A stretch of DNA of 33,328 nt from Chloroflexi bacterium CFX6 (GTDB lineage Bacteria > Chloroflexota > Anaerolineae > Anaerolineales > Villigracilaceae): the NCBI GenBank assembly GCA_030263595.1, contig SZPG01000040.1:1-33328 (forward strand), written 5' to 3'. The translations under genes and the position numbers were made by a program. Below the pieces are notes generated by a model. That model did no database searches, had not been told where the DNA came from, and saw only the letters and a program-made list of their open reading frames with translations. The number at the start of each line of letters is the position of its first letter. Position 1 is the stretch's first letter. Positions 1-6,472 of the stretch are shown in pieces.

Positions 1-1
1 C

Positions 2-127
2 GACGCGCCGCCCGTCCTCGACAACCTTCCCTACCCGCCGCTCGCGGACGGCACCCGCGACGCGCCCGGCGTGGTTTCGAGGAAGAAGCAGTTGCTGCCT
101 GTGGTGTTGGGGCTGCTGGAGAGATAG
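2..127 (+). CDS. C-terminal end of an unidentified protein (cut by window edge)
   Basis: An open frame enters from the left edge and ends at TAG 125-127, leaving 41 residues that finish in LLPVVLGLLER. The codon composition (GCG, CCG and GTG rich) matches the genuine genes nearby. I do not recognise the family from this tail. It lies 23 nt before the nucleotidyltransferase gene on the same strand. It may originally have neighboured xdhC, since XdhC-like genes often sit beside molybdenum hydroxylase genes, but nothing in the visible residues proves that. Confidence 0.6.
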   Translation, partial: DAPPVLDNLPYPPLADGTRDAPGVVSRKKQLLPVVLGLLER

Positions 128-138
128 AGCGTTCAAGG

Positions 139-144
139 TAAAAT
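139..144 (+). promoter_or_regulatory. -10 box (TAAAAT) of the mntA-hepT pair
   Basis: TAAAAT lies 6 nt before the ATG at 151, so transcription would begin at or next to the start codon (leaderless mRNA). No good -35 hexamer is visible. AAGG at 135-138 is too far from the ATG for a convincing ribosome-binding site. Confidence 0.35.
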
Positions 145-150
145 ATACAC

Positions 151-456
151 ATGGACAAGTATGCGGAAATTCGCAGGAAAGCGCTCCCCCTGCTCAAGCC
201 ATATATCTCGTACATGGCTGTTTTCGGTTCCACGGTTCGCGGGGAAGCAACGAAGAAAAGCGACTTGGATTTGCTTATCAAACTCAAGCCGTCCAGTGAC
301 CGCCCGCGTTTGGGACTTTTCAAATTGATGGAGATCGAGGAAAAGTTGAATAAAAAATTGGGGCGCGAGGTGGATCTCGTGACCGAGGACAGCCTTAGTC
401 CCTATATTCGTCCTTATGTGGAAAAAGAAAAGGTTGTCATTTATGAAGAGGGATGA
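151..456 (+). CDS. mntA: MntA-like nucleotidyltransferase antitoxin
   Basis: A 101-residue minimal nucleotidyltransferase-fold protein. The signature GSx10DxD is present: G26-S27, then D38 and D40, with a third acidic residue at D75 in EVDLV. These are the metal-binding residues of the DNA polymerase beta superfamily. In characterised MntA/HepT modules, MntA AMPylates the HEPN toxin to neutralise it. The partner gene follows at once and overlaps by 14 nt, the usual arrangement for this type VII toxin-antitoxin family. The catalytic residues look intact, so the antitoxin should be active. Confidence 0.88.
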   Translation: MDKYAEIRRKALPLLKPYISYMAVFGSTVRGEATKKSDLDLLIKLKPSSDRPRLGLFKLMEIEEKLNKKLGREVDLVTEDSLSPYIRPYVEKEKVVIYEEG

Positions 457-775
457 TACGGTTTATCTGCGTCACATTTTGGATGCGATTGAACTGATCG
501 AAGAGTATACAAGAGGGATGTCGGAAAACGAATTTCTCTCCAATTCCATGGCCCATGATGCAGTAGTACGTCAGGTGGAAATCATAGGCGAAGCTGCCGG
601 GAACATATCTGATGAATTCCAAGAAAGGCACAAGGAATTACCCTGGGGCAAGATGATAGGTATTCGCAACAAGATCATCCACGAATACTTTAATGTTAAT
701 TACGCGATTGTGTGGGATACAGTAAAAGACGATTTGCCAATCCTCAAAAAGTCTGTGAAAAAACTTCTTAAATGA
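443..775 (+). CDS. hepT: HepT-like HEPN ribonuclease toxin (DUF86)
   Basis: A 110-residue all-helical HEPN-domain protein. The catalytic motif RX4HXY is exact: R75, H80 and Y82 in RNKIIHEYF. In the HepT family R and H form the RNase site and the tyrosine is the residue AMPylated by MntA. The ATG at 443 is preferred over the upstream ATG at 416 because homologues begin a few residues before the first helix; AAAAGG lies about 10 nt upstream. The gene overlaps mntA by 14 nt, and its stop overlaps the xdhC start (ATGA at 772-775), so all three are probably co-translated. Confidence 0.88.
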   Translation: MKRDDTVYLRHILDAIELIEEYTRGMSENEFLSNSMAHDAVVRQVEIIGEAAGNISDEFQERHKELPWGKMIGIRNKIIHEYFNVNYAIVWDTVKDDLPILKKSVKKLLK

Positions 776-1593
776 ACGCCATCTACCAAGCCCTCTCTGA
801 ACTCGAAAAGAATAACGACTCCGCCGCGCTATGCACGGTGGTGAAGAGCGAAGGCTCGACGCCGCGGCACGTGGGCAGCAAGATGCTCGTCTACCCGGAC
901 GGGAAGTTCATCGGAACGGTCGGCGGCGGGGATCTGGAACACCGCGTCCTCGACGAGGCGTGGATGGCGTTGGGCGACGGTCAGCCGCGCCTGCTTTCAT
1001 ATTCGATGGTGGATCCCAGCCGCGGCGACCCGGGCGTGTGCGGCGGGACCGTGGAGGTGTTCGTGGAACCGATCCTACCCCCTGCTACGATCGTCGTCAT
1101 CGGCGCGGGTCACGTTGGCAAGGCGGTCGTTCACCTAGCGAAGTGGCTGGGATTCAGCGTCGCGGTCAGCGACGACCGCGAGGAGTTCTGCAATCCCGAG
1201 TCCGTGCCGGGGGCGGACGCGTATTATCCATGCCCGATGGCGGAGTTGCCGAATCAACTCAAAGTGACGCGAAGGACTTTTTTGGTGGTGACCAGCCGCG
1301 GGTCCGGTATTGATGCGGCGGGTCTGCCTCCCCTGTTCGAGTCGGACGCGGCGTACATCGGCGTCATCGGCTCGAGGCGCAGGTGGTTGACAACGGTCAA
1401 GGCTTTGAAGGAAAAGGGAGTCCCCGAGGAAAAGATCGCGCGCGTTCATTCGCCCATGGGCTTGGAATTGAACGCCGAGACGCCGGAGGAGATCGCGGTC
1501 AGCATCCTGGCGGAAATCCTGATGCTGCGCGACAAGGGGACGGGAAAGGCGATGAGGATCGAGGCGGGATTGGTGAAGGGGGAAAGAGGGTAG
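772..1593 (+). CDS. xdhC: XdhC/CoxI family protein
   Basis: 273 residues with the two usual halves. The N-terminal XdhC/CoxI domain carries GSTPRHVGSKML and GTVGGGDLEHR. The C-terminal Rossmann domain carries VIGAGHVGKAVVHLAKWLG and a conserved end near SPMGLELNAETPEEIA. XdhC proteins bind molybdenum cofactor and support its sulfuration and insertion into xanthine-dehydrogenase-type hydroxylases. No hydroxylase subunits are in the window, so its client enzyme may lie upstream or elsewhere. The start codon overlaps the hepT stop. Confidence 0.9.
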   Translation: MNAIYQALSELEKNNDSAALCTVVKSEGSTPRHVGSKMLVYPDGKFIGTVGGGDLEHRVLDEAWMALGDGQPRLLSYSMVDPSRGDPGVCGGTVEVFVEPILPPATIVVIGAGHVGKAVVHLAKWLGFSVAVSDDREEFCNPESVPGADAYYPCPMAELPNQLKVTRRTFLVVTSRGSGIDAAGLPPLFESDAAYIGVIGSRRRWLTTVKALKEKGVPEEKIARVHSPMGLELNAETPEEIAVSILAEILMLRDKGTGKAMRIEAGLVKGERG

Positions 1594-1597
1594 AAGA

Positions 1598-2206
1598 TCA
1601 CCCTATCTCCACCGCCCCGCCGCACCTGGGACTGTCCATGCAGCCGTAATATTTTTTCCCCGAGTTGGGCCCGTTGCGGTGGATGCGGAGGACCATCATC
1701 TTCCCGCAGACGGGGCACATCGGAACGGAATCAGGTTCCCCCGTCGCGCGAAGCGATTCGGTTTCCTTCACCTTCACGATCGCAAGTTGGAACAGTTCCA
1801 CAAGATCGCTTTCCGAGTATCGTTCGCTCGAGGGGACGTGGACGAGCGGCAGTCCCGCGCTGAGGAACAGGTCTTCCATGAACTGGTCGGTCTCGCGCGT
1901 TTCGCTCCTCGTCACAGGCTTGACCAGTTCGACGCCGATGGCGGGTTTGAGTGTATCGGGTTCGCAGAGCAGGAAGTCCACGTGTTTGCGGAAGATCTTG
2001 TTGAAGTAGTGGACGTTCTCGTTCGGGCGGACAATGTAGAAGATGTCGTTGAGCGCAACCTTGGGGCAAACGACGTAATGTCGGCGGACCATCCCTTGCA
2101 GGGTGCGGAATAATGCCAGTTCGGGAGTGGACAGGAAGTTTTCGCGCAGGCGGTATGGCAGGCGTTGGTCGAGCGGTTTGACGGGGAGGGTTTTTCGGTC
2201 CGGCAT
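1598..2206 (-). CDS. DUF2726 protein with topoisomerase-type C4 zinc ribbon
   Basis: 202 residues. The first about 150 contain a DUF2726-like domain (LRTLQGMV, KVALNDIFYIV, HVDFLLCEPDTLKPAIGVEL, DLFLSAGLPLVHVP), a compact relative of the restriction-endonuclease fold. The C-terminus is a four-cysteine zinc ribbon (CPVCGKMM...YYGCMDSPRCGG) of the type found at the end of bacterial topoisomerase I. Proteins of this layout are thought to bind nucleic acid, but the exact role is unknown. A near-consensus -10 lies just upstream. The gene converges with xdhC, the two stops being only a few bases apart. Confidence 0.85.
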   Translation of the reverse strand: MPDRKTLPVKPLDQRLPYRLRENFLSTPELALFRTLQGMVRRHYVVCPKVALNDIFYIVRPNENVHYFNKIFRKHVDFLLCEPDTLKPAIGVELVKPVTRSETRETDQFMEDLFLSAGLPLVHVPSSERYSESDLVELFQLAIVKVKETESLRATGEPDSVPMCPVCGKMMVLRIHRNGPNSGKKYYGCMDSPRCGGAVEIG

Positions 2207-2222
2207 GTGGGTATCCCATCCG

Positions 2223-2228
2223 ATTATA
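2223..2228 (-). promoter_or_regulatory. -10 box (TATAAT) of the DUF2726 gene
   Basis: On the minus strand TATAAT ends 16 nt before the ATG at 2206, giving a predicted leader of about 10 nt with no Shine-Dalgarno sequence. TTCCGA at the correct 17-bp spacing (2246-2251) is a partial -35. Confidence 0.5.
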
Positions 2229-2255
2229 GATGAATGGCGCAGACTTCGGAAGTCT

Positions 2256-3560
2256 CTACAGGTTTCCGAAGCCTTTATTCAACAAGGACATCTCTTCTTC
2301 ATCCGTCCCCACCTCCCCGTCCAGCCAGGCGGCGCGGAGGCGGCGGAGGATTTCGGCGTATTTCGGGCCGGGTTCGAGACCGCGCCCTTTCAGGTCGTCG
2401 CCGGTGGTTTTCGGTTTCAGGTATTGCCATTTGGCGAGATAGTTATGCAAAGCCGGTTCTTTTTTGGCAAGGTACACGGCGTAGGCAGCCAGGGATGGAA
2501 GTTCATCGAGATGGAAGGTCCATTGGCTGGGTTTCCAGTCTTCGAAGGAGGGCAGCTCCCGGTTCAAGGCGGATGCGGCGCGCGCGGATTTTGTCAACAG
2601 AGCAGGGAAGGCGAGTCTTTCGGCGATCAATTCGATCTTATCGGCGTGGATCGGCATCAGCCATAACGTCCAACCGAGCGATTGGGGGAATGAAAGGATA
2701 TCGGGAACGGCGAACTCCCCGTACTCAGGATCAGGGTCTTCGAGGGGCGGCAATCGGGGATCGGCGTCTGTCAATGCGGGATGGACGGGTTCGAGCAGGT
2801 CCAGTTCTCCGAGCCGTTTCAAGATCGCGGACGGATTCGTTTCTTCGAAGATCAGATCGAACTCGTGACGCAGACGTTCGCCGCTCAAGCCGGATAGTAC
2901 GGCGCGCGCTTCGTCGTTGATCAGGGTCAAGGTTTCAGGGGCGATTCGGAATCCGTAACGGGATTCATACCGAAGGGCGCGAAAGAGGCGGGTGGGATCG
3001 TCCAAAAAGGATTTTGAATGCAGGACCCGGATCCATTTGTCGTCCAAGTCTTTTCGCCCGTTAAGCGGATCGAACAACTCCCCGATATGCTCCCCGTCCA
3101 GGCGGATCGCCATGGCGTTGACGGTGAAATCGCGGCGGCGCAGGTCGTCGTCAATGGTGGAACGTTTTACGGTCGGCAACGCGCCGGGGAATGAATACGT
3201 CTCGGAGCGGGCAGAGACCAGGTCAAAAGAGAGCGAAGGGTACGCCAGATGAAGGGCGGGGAAGTTCAGCCGCCTGAGCGTGTTTTCGCTCATGGACCAC
3301 GTGGCGCTCCCGAACCTGGAATGGATCATCACCCGGCCGCCGAACTTTTTTACGATATGCTCCGCGAACTTTGCGCTGTCCCCCTCCACCACCAGATCGA
3401 ACTCCCTCACGGGACGCCCCAAAAGGATGTCCCGGACAACCCCGCCGACCAGATAAAGCGGCATCTTCAACGTGGATGCCTGAAACGCCAGAAGGTGAAG
3501 CAATTTCACCCGCGACCCGTCCAGCGATTTTTCGAGCAGGCCGGAAAAATTTCCATCCAT
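2256..3560 (-). CDS. cca: CCA-adding tRNA nucleotidyltransferase / poly(A) polymerase family protein
   Basis: 434 residues. The class II nucleotidyltransferase head starts near residue 35 with LYLVGGVVRDILLG and the catalytic pair in EFDLVVEGD. It is followed by the RRRDFTVNAMAI motif and LFDPLNGRKDL, then the ERLRHEF and RLGELDLL helices. These are the hallmarks of the enzymes that build or repair the CCA end of tRNA. The distal domain (about 300-434) is divergent and has no HD motif that I can see. Without a closer comparison, full CCA-adding and A-adding activities cannot be told apart. The -10 box lies immediately before the ATG. Confidence 0.87.
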   Translation of the reverse strand: MDGNFSGLLEKSLDGSRVKLLHLLAFQASTLKMPLYLVGGVVRDILLGRPVREFDLVVEGDSAKFAEHIVKKFGGRVMIHSRFGSATWSMSENTLRRLNFPALHLAYPSLSFDLVSARSETYSFPGALPTVKRSTIDDDLRRRDFTVNAMAIRLDGEHIGELFDPLNGRKDLDDKWIRVLHSKSFLDDPTRLFRALRYESRYGFRIAPETLTLINDEARAVLSGLSGERLRHEFDLIFEETNPSAILKRLGELDLLEPVHPALTDADPRLPPLEDPDPEYGEFAVPDILSFPQSLGWTLWLMPIHADKIELIAERLAFPALLTKSARAASALNRELPSFEDWKPSQWTFHLDELPSLAAYAVYLAKKEPALHNYLAKWQYLKPKTTGDDLKGRGLEPGPKYAEILRRLRAAWLDGEVGTDEEEMSLLNKGFGNL

Positions 3561-3566
3561 GTTGAT

Positions 3567-3572
3567 ATTGTA
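3567..3572 (-). promoter_or_regulatory. -10 box (TACAAT) of the cca gene, probably leaderless
   Basis: TACAAT on the minus strand ends 6 nt before the ATG at 3560, so the first transcribed base would be at the start codon. No Shine-Dalgarno sequence is present. Confidence 0.45.
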
Positions 3573-3611
3573 GCAGAGAAAATCGTGCCCCGAAGAGCAT
3601 CGGGACTATAG

Positions 3612-3617
3612 TATAAT
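3612..3617 (+). promoter_or_regulatory. -10 box (TATAAT) for the small RNA candidate
   Basis: A perfect TATAAT sits in the divergent gap after the cca start. The expected transcription start is near 3624. The -35 position (3589-3594) is not consensus. Confidence 0.45.
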
Positions 3618-3623
3618 CGGCGC

Positions 3624-3758
3624 ATCATCCATGGAATTGCCTGCCTTATGTTGAACCCGTTGCCGTCCCCTGCGAGTGAGCATACGCCTTCCCGGTCTGG
3701 TTAGGTTCGGTTCATCACGTCAACGAGCGGCTCCCAGACTCTGGCGGGCCGTTTTTTT
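3624..3758 (+). ncRNA. Unidentified small RNA or terminated leader
   Basis: About 135 nt between a TATAAT box and a strong intrinsic terminator, with no reading frame that resembles a protein. The interior is rich in complementary segments. TGAACC at 3652-3657 can pair with GGTTCA at 3709-3714, and CGTTG at 3658-3662 with CAACG at 3721-3725, which together would form a pseudoknot. GCG/CGC arms flank GTGAGCATA near 3670-3686. It does not carry the conserved signal-recognition-particle or RNase P motifs. A 6S-like RNA is possible, but I cannot establish it. The alternative is an attenuating leader for the MazG-like gene downstream. Confidence 0.5.
3728..3758 (+). terminator. Intrinsic terminator of the small RNA candidate
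   Basis: CGGCTC+CCAG pairs with CTGG+GGGCCG (one bulged C) around an ACT loop, followed by seven Ts (3752-3758). This is a textbook Rho-independent terminator on the plus strand. Confidence 0.8.
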
Positions 3759-3785
3759 GTCTCATCGCGTAGTGGGAGGCGAGAA

Positions 3786-3939
3786 GTGGAAAGTGGAAAT
3801 TGGAAAGTGGAAAGTGGAAATTGGAAAGTAGAAAGCGGAAAGTGGAAAGTAGAAAGTGGAAAGTGGAAAGTAGAAAGTAGAAAGTGGAAAGTAGAAAGTA
3901 GAAAGTGGAAATTGGAAAGCGGAAAGTGGAGTTTGGAGA
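3786..3939 (+). repeat. Heptad tandem repeat, 22 units of GTGGAAA and variants
   Basis: An uninterrupted 7-bp-period array with no indels: GTGGAAA, GTAGAAA, TTGGAAA and GCGGAAA units. Variation is almost confined to the first three bases of each unit, while GAAA is invariant until the last two units. The strand is purely purine apart from T and C in the variable positions. The final unit (TTGGAGA) supplies the GGAGA ribosome-binding site of the gene starting at 3943. A shorter array of the same unit lies at 14511-14548. Confidence 0.95.
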
Positions 3940-3942
3940 GAC

Positions 3943-4281
3943 GTGGATATTAGGCAACTCACCGAAGAAATGCACCGCCTCGTCGAAGCGAAAGGCTGGT
4001 ACGCGGCAGATAGCAAGCGTCCGCAGACGCCGCGCAACCTGGCTGTTTCGCTGGCAATCGAAACGGCAGAGATTTTGGAACACTTCCAATTCACAGAAGA
4101 GATCAAGGACAGGGACGAATTGGGAAGCGAACTCGCAGACGCGACCTTGTATCTCCTGCAATTGGCGTCCGTTTCAGGGATTGACCTGGAGGAGGCTGTA
4201 TTGAGGAAGATCGAAGTAAATAAAACGAGAACATGGGATACTGAAGAGTCAAACGTCGAAAGTCAAAAGTCTGTTGACTGA
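3943..4281 (+). CDS. MazG-like nucleotide pyrophosphohydrolase
   Basis: 112 residues of the short, single-domain all-alpha NTP pyrophosphatase family. It has the ExxE...ExxD metal-binding signature: ETAE in [13 protein letters not shown] and ELAD in [11 protein letters not shown]. Members hydrolyse dNTPs or modified nucleotides to monophosphates, cleaning the nucleotide pool. The start is GTG at 3943, with GGAGA at 3935-3939 donated by the end of the heptad array. The last dozen codons ([11 protein letters not shown]) are written over the next heptad repeat and so look recently acquired. It is probably co-transcribed with the LOG-family gene. Confidence 0.82.
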   Translation: MDIRQLTEEMHRLVEAKGWYAADSKRPQTPRNLAVSLAIETAEILEHFQFTEEIKDRDELGSELADATLYLLQLASVSGIDLEEAVLRKIEVNKTRTWDTEESNVESQKSVD

Positions 4282-4310
4282 CGTGTGACCTTCGACATTC
4301 GACCTTTGAC
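4248..4310. repeat. Inverted heptad repeat between mazG-like and LOG genes
   Basis: A 24-nt arm at 4248-4271 (GTCAAAC/GTCGAAA/GTCAAAA units) is complementary at 20 of 24 positions to 4287-4310 (CTTCGAC/ATTCGAC/CTTTGAC units), with a 15-nt loop. The whole keeps a 7-bp period. It would form a strong hairpin in the mRNA spanning the mazG-like stop codon and ending 10 nt before the next start. Confidence 0.85.
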
Positions 4311-4320
4311 GAGAGAATTT

Positions 4321-4848
4321 ATGAACATTTCTGTATTCGGCGGTTCACAACCCAGGGAAGGCGGCTCAGCCTACGAGGAAGCCATGCAACTCGGACGGCT
4401 TCTCGCGCAGCGCGGACATACCGTCCTGACCGGCGGCTACATCGGCACGATGGAGGCGGTCTCGCGCGGCGCGCATGAGGCAGGCGGACACGTCGTCGGC
4501 GTGACGTGCGAGGAGATCGAGAATTGGCGTAACGTCGGCGCCAACCGCTGGGTGAAGGAGGAGCGAAAGAAGAAAACGCTCCTCGAACGGTTGCAGGCTT
4601 TGATCGAGGATTGCGACGCGGCGATTGCGCTTCCCGGCGGTCCCGGCACGTTGACCGAAATCGCCCTCACCTGGAATCTGATGATCATCGGAGCGCTGCG
4701 CCGGAGGCCGTTGATCCTGGTCGGGGACGGATGGCAGTCCGTCTTCGATCAGGTTTTCACGCGACTGGATGAATACACTCCCGCAGGGCAACGCGAGTTG
4801 TTGTCCTTTGCAAAGGACGTGAAAACTGCCGTGAAGATGCTGGAATAA
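4321..4848 (+). CDS. LOG-family (lysine-decarboxylase-like) nucleotide phosphoribohydrolase
   Basis: A 175-residue Rossmann-type protein. GGSQPREG near the N-terminus, GGYIGTMEAVSRGA and the family hallmark PGGPGTLTEI are all present. LOG proteins cleave nucleoside 5'-monophosphates to base plus ribose phosphate (cytokinin-activating in plants, nucleotide salvage in bacteria). The ATG at 4321 is preferred because an upstream in-frame start would translate the heptad hairpin. The neighbouring MazG-like enzyme suggests a shared nucleotide-housekeeping role. The specific substrate cannot be assigned. Confidence 0.82.
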   Translation: MNISVFGGSQPREGGSAYEEAMQLGRLLAQRGHTVLTGGYIGTMEAVSRGAHEAGGHVVGVTCEEIENWRNVGANRWVKEERKKKTLLERLQALIEDCDAAIALPGGPGTLTEIALTWNLMIIGALRRRPLILVGDGWQSVFDQVFTRLDEYTPAGQRELLSFAKDVKTAVKMLE

Positions 4849-4852
4849 ATTC

Positions 4853-4944
4853 CGTCATTGCAAGTGGCGCCTCGCGCCACAAAGCAATCCCCAACTGTGT
4901 GAGGAGATTGCCTTGTCGTCGCTCCGCTCCTCGTCGCAATGACG
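4853..4944. repeat. Palindromic repeat, GTCATTGCGAG family (copy 1)
   Basis: Ends are CGTCATTGC and GCAATGACG, with internal AAGCAATCCCC and GGAGATTGC. It is a degenerate member of the family seen at 22991, 25074, 32152 and 33233, inserted just before the prolyl-tRNA synthetase gene. Confidence 0.8.
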
Positions 4945-4963
4945 AAAAAATGAAGAGGACAAA

Positions 4964-6430
4964 ATGGCTGAAGATAACGTTTCGACAAGCTCAACGCAGC
5001 GCTTACCCACCCGCGCGGAAGACTTTGCAGAATGGTACAACAAACTCGTCCTGAAAGCGGACATGGCGGATTACTCCCCCGTGCGCGGCTGCATGGTCGT
5101 CAAACCCTACGGTTGGACGTTGTGGGAAAACATGCAAGCCGGTCTCGACCGACGCTTCAAGGAAACGGGTCACGTCAACGCGGCGTTCCCCATACTCATC
5201 CCCATGTCGTTCTTCGAAAAAGAAAAGGAACACGTGGAGGGCTTCGCGCCCGAACTGGCGGTCGTCACTCACGGCGGCGGCGAGAAACTGGAGGAACCTC
5301 TCGTCGTGCGCCCAACCTCCGAGACCATCATCGGATACATGTACTCGAAGTGGATCAAGTCCTGGCGCGACCTGCCCGTGCTGATCAACCAGTGGGGTTC
5401 GGTGTTGCGCTGGGAACTGCGCACGAAACTCTTCCTCCGCACCGCCGAGTTCTACTGGCAGGAAGGTCACACCGCGCACGCAACCGCCGAGGAGGCAAAG
5501 GAGGAAACCTTCCGCATGTTGGACGTGTACGCCGACTTCGCGATCAACGATTGCGCCGTTCCCGTCATCAAAGGCGTCAAAACCGAAAGCGAAAAATTCG
5601 CCGGAGCGGTGATGTCCACCACCATCGAGGCGATGATGCAGGACAAGCGCGCGCTCCAATCCGGCACGTCGCATTATTTCGGTCAGAACTTCGCGAGAGC
5701 ATTCGAGATCCAATTTCTGAACAAGGAAAACAAACTCGAATACTGTTACACCACCTCGTGGGGTCTATCCACGCGCATGATCGGCGCGATCATCATGACG
5801 CACGGCGACGACCAGGGCATGGTCATGCCTCCCAAGGTCGCGCCCATTCAGGCGGTCATCGTTCCCATCTACAAGAGCGACGCCGAAAAAGGCAAGGTGA
5901 TGGAAGCGGCGGATAAAGTCTTTGCGGAACTCAAAGCCGCCGGCATACGCGTCAAGATGGACGACCGCGAAGGCGTCACGCCCGGATTCAAGTTCAACGA
6001 TTGGGAGATGCGCGGCGTCCCTGTGCGCGTCGAGATCGGACCCAAAGACGTGGAAAAAGGCTCGGTCGCGCTGGCAAGACGGGACGTTGCGGGACGCGAG
6101 GGCAAATCCTTCGCCTCGCAAACGGGTCTCGCGGCGACCGTGAACCTGCTCCTGTCCGAGATCCATGACGCCCTCCTCAGACGCGCGACGGAATTCCGCG
6201 ACGCCAACATCCACGATCCCAAGACCTACGACGAACTCAAGCAAGTGGTCGCGAACGGATGGGCGTTCTCGTACTGGTGCGGCGACCCCGCCTGCGAAGC
6301 GAAGATCAAGGAAGACACCAAAGCCACCGCGCGCTGCATCCCTCTCGAGGGACAACCCGCGAGCAAGGGCAAGTGCATCGTCTGCGGAAACGAGGCTGAG
6401 AAGAAAGTGTTGTTCGGCAGAGCGTATTAA
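4964..6430 (+). CDS. proS: Prolyl-tRNA synthetase, archaeal/eukaryotic (ProS type 3) form
   Basis: A 488-residue class II synthetase charging tRNA-Pro. Motif 1/2 features are RGCMVVKPYGWTLWENMQ, VVRPTSETIIGYMYSKWI and LRWELRTKLFLRTAEFYWQEG; motif 3 is in SWGLSTRMIGAIIMTHGDDQG. An anticodon-binding domain follows. The C-terminus is the zinc-binding domain of the archaeal type, with Cys pairs in YWCGDPACEAK and CIVCG, ending GRAY. There is no bacterial-type editing insertion. GAGGAC precedes the ATG. The N-terminus carries an unusual NVSTSSTQR segment before the conserved LPTRAEDFAEWY, encoded by a sequence resembling a dispersed repeat (4978-4998). Confidence 0.95.
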   Translation: MAEDNVSTSSTQRLPTRAEDFAEWYNKLVLKADMADYSPVRGCMVVKPYGWTLWENMQAGLDRRFKETGHVNAAFPILIPMSFFEKEKEHVEGFAPELAVVTHGGGEKLEEPLVVRPTSETIIGYMYSKWIKSWRDLPVLINQWGSVLRWELRTKLFLRTAEFYWQEGHTAHATAEEAKEETFRMLDVYADFAINDCAVPVIKGVKTESEKFAGAVMSTTIEAMMQDKRALQSGTSHYFGQNFARAFEIQFLNKENKLEYCYTTSWGLSTRMIGAIIMTHGDDQGMVMPPKVAPIQAVIVPIYKSDAEKGKVMEAADKVFAELKAAGIRVKMDDREGVTPGFKFNDWEMRGVPVRVEIGPKDVEKGSVALARRDVAGREGKSFASQTGLAATVNLLLSEIHDALLRRATEFRDANIHDPKTYDELKQVVANGWAFSYWCGDPACEAKIKEDTKATARCIPLEGQPASKGKCIVCGNEAEKKVLFGRAY

Positions 6431-6436
6431 GATTTC

Positions 6437-6463
6437 GTAGGGGCGGGGTTACCCCGCCCCTAC
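6437..6463. repeat. Perfect 13-bp inverted repeat after proS
   Basis: GTAGGGGCGGGGT, one base, then its exact complement. It is very stable as RNA but lacks a following T-run, so it is more likely a dispersed palindromic repeat or mRNA-end stabiliser than an intrinsic terminator. Confidence 0.8.
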
Positions 6464-6472
6464 AAATACCAA

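Noticed and set aside
3624..3758. Signal recognition particle RNA
   Set aside because: CCTTCCCGGTCTGG loosely resembles the complement of the SRP core, but the invariant tetraloop region and AGCAGCC element are absent on both strands.
4853..4944. An insertion sequence or CRISPR repeat
   Set aside because: No transposase and no regularly spaced spacers. The element is a single palindromic unit belonging to a dispersed family.
6437..6463. An intrinsic terminator for proS
   Set aside because: The stem is perfect but there is no T-run on either side, so it is listed as a palindromic repeat instead.
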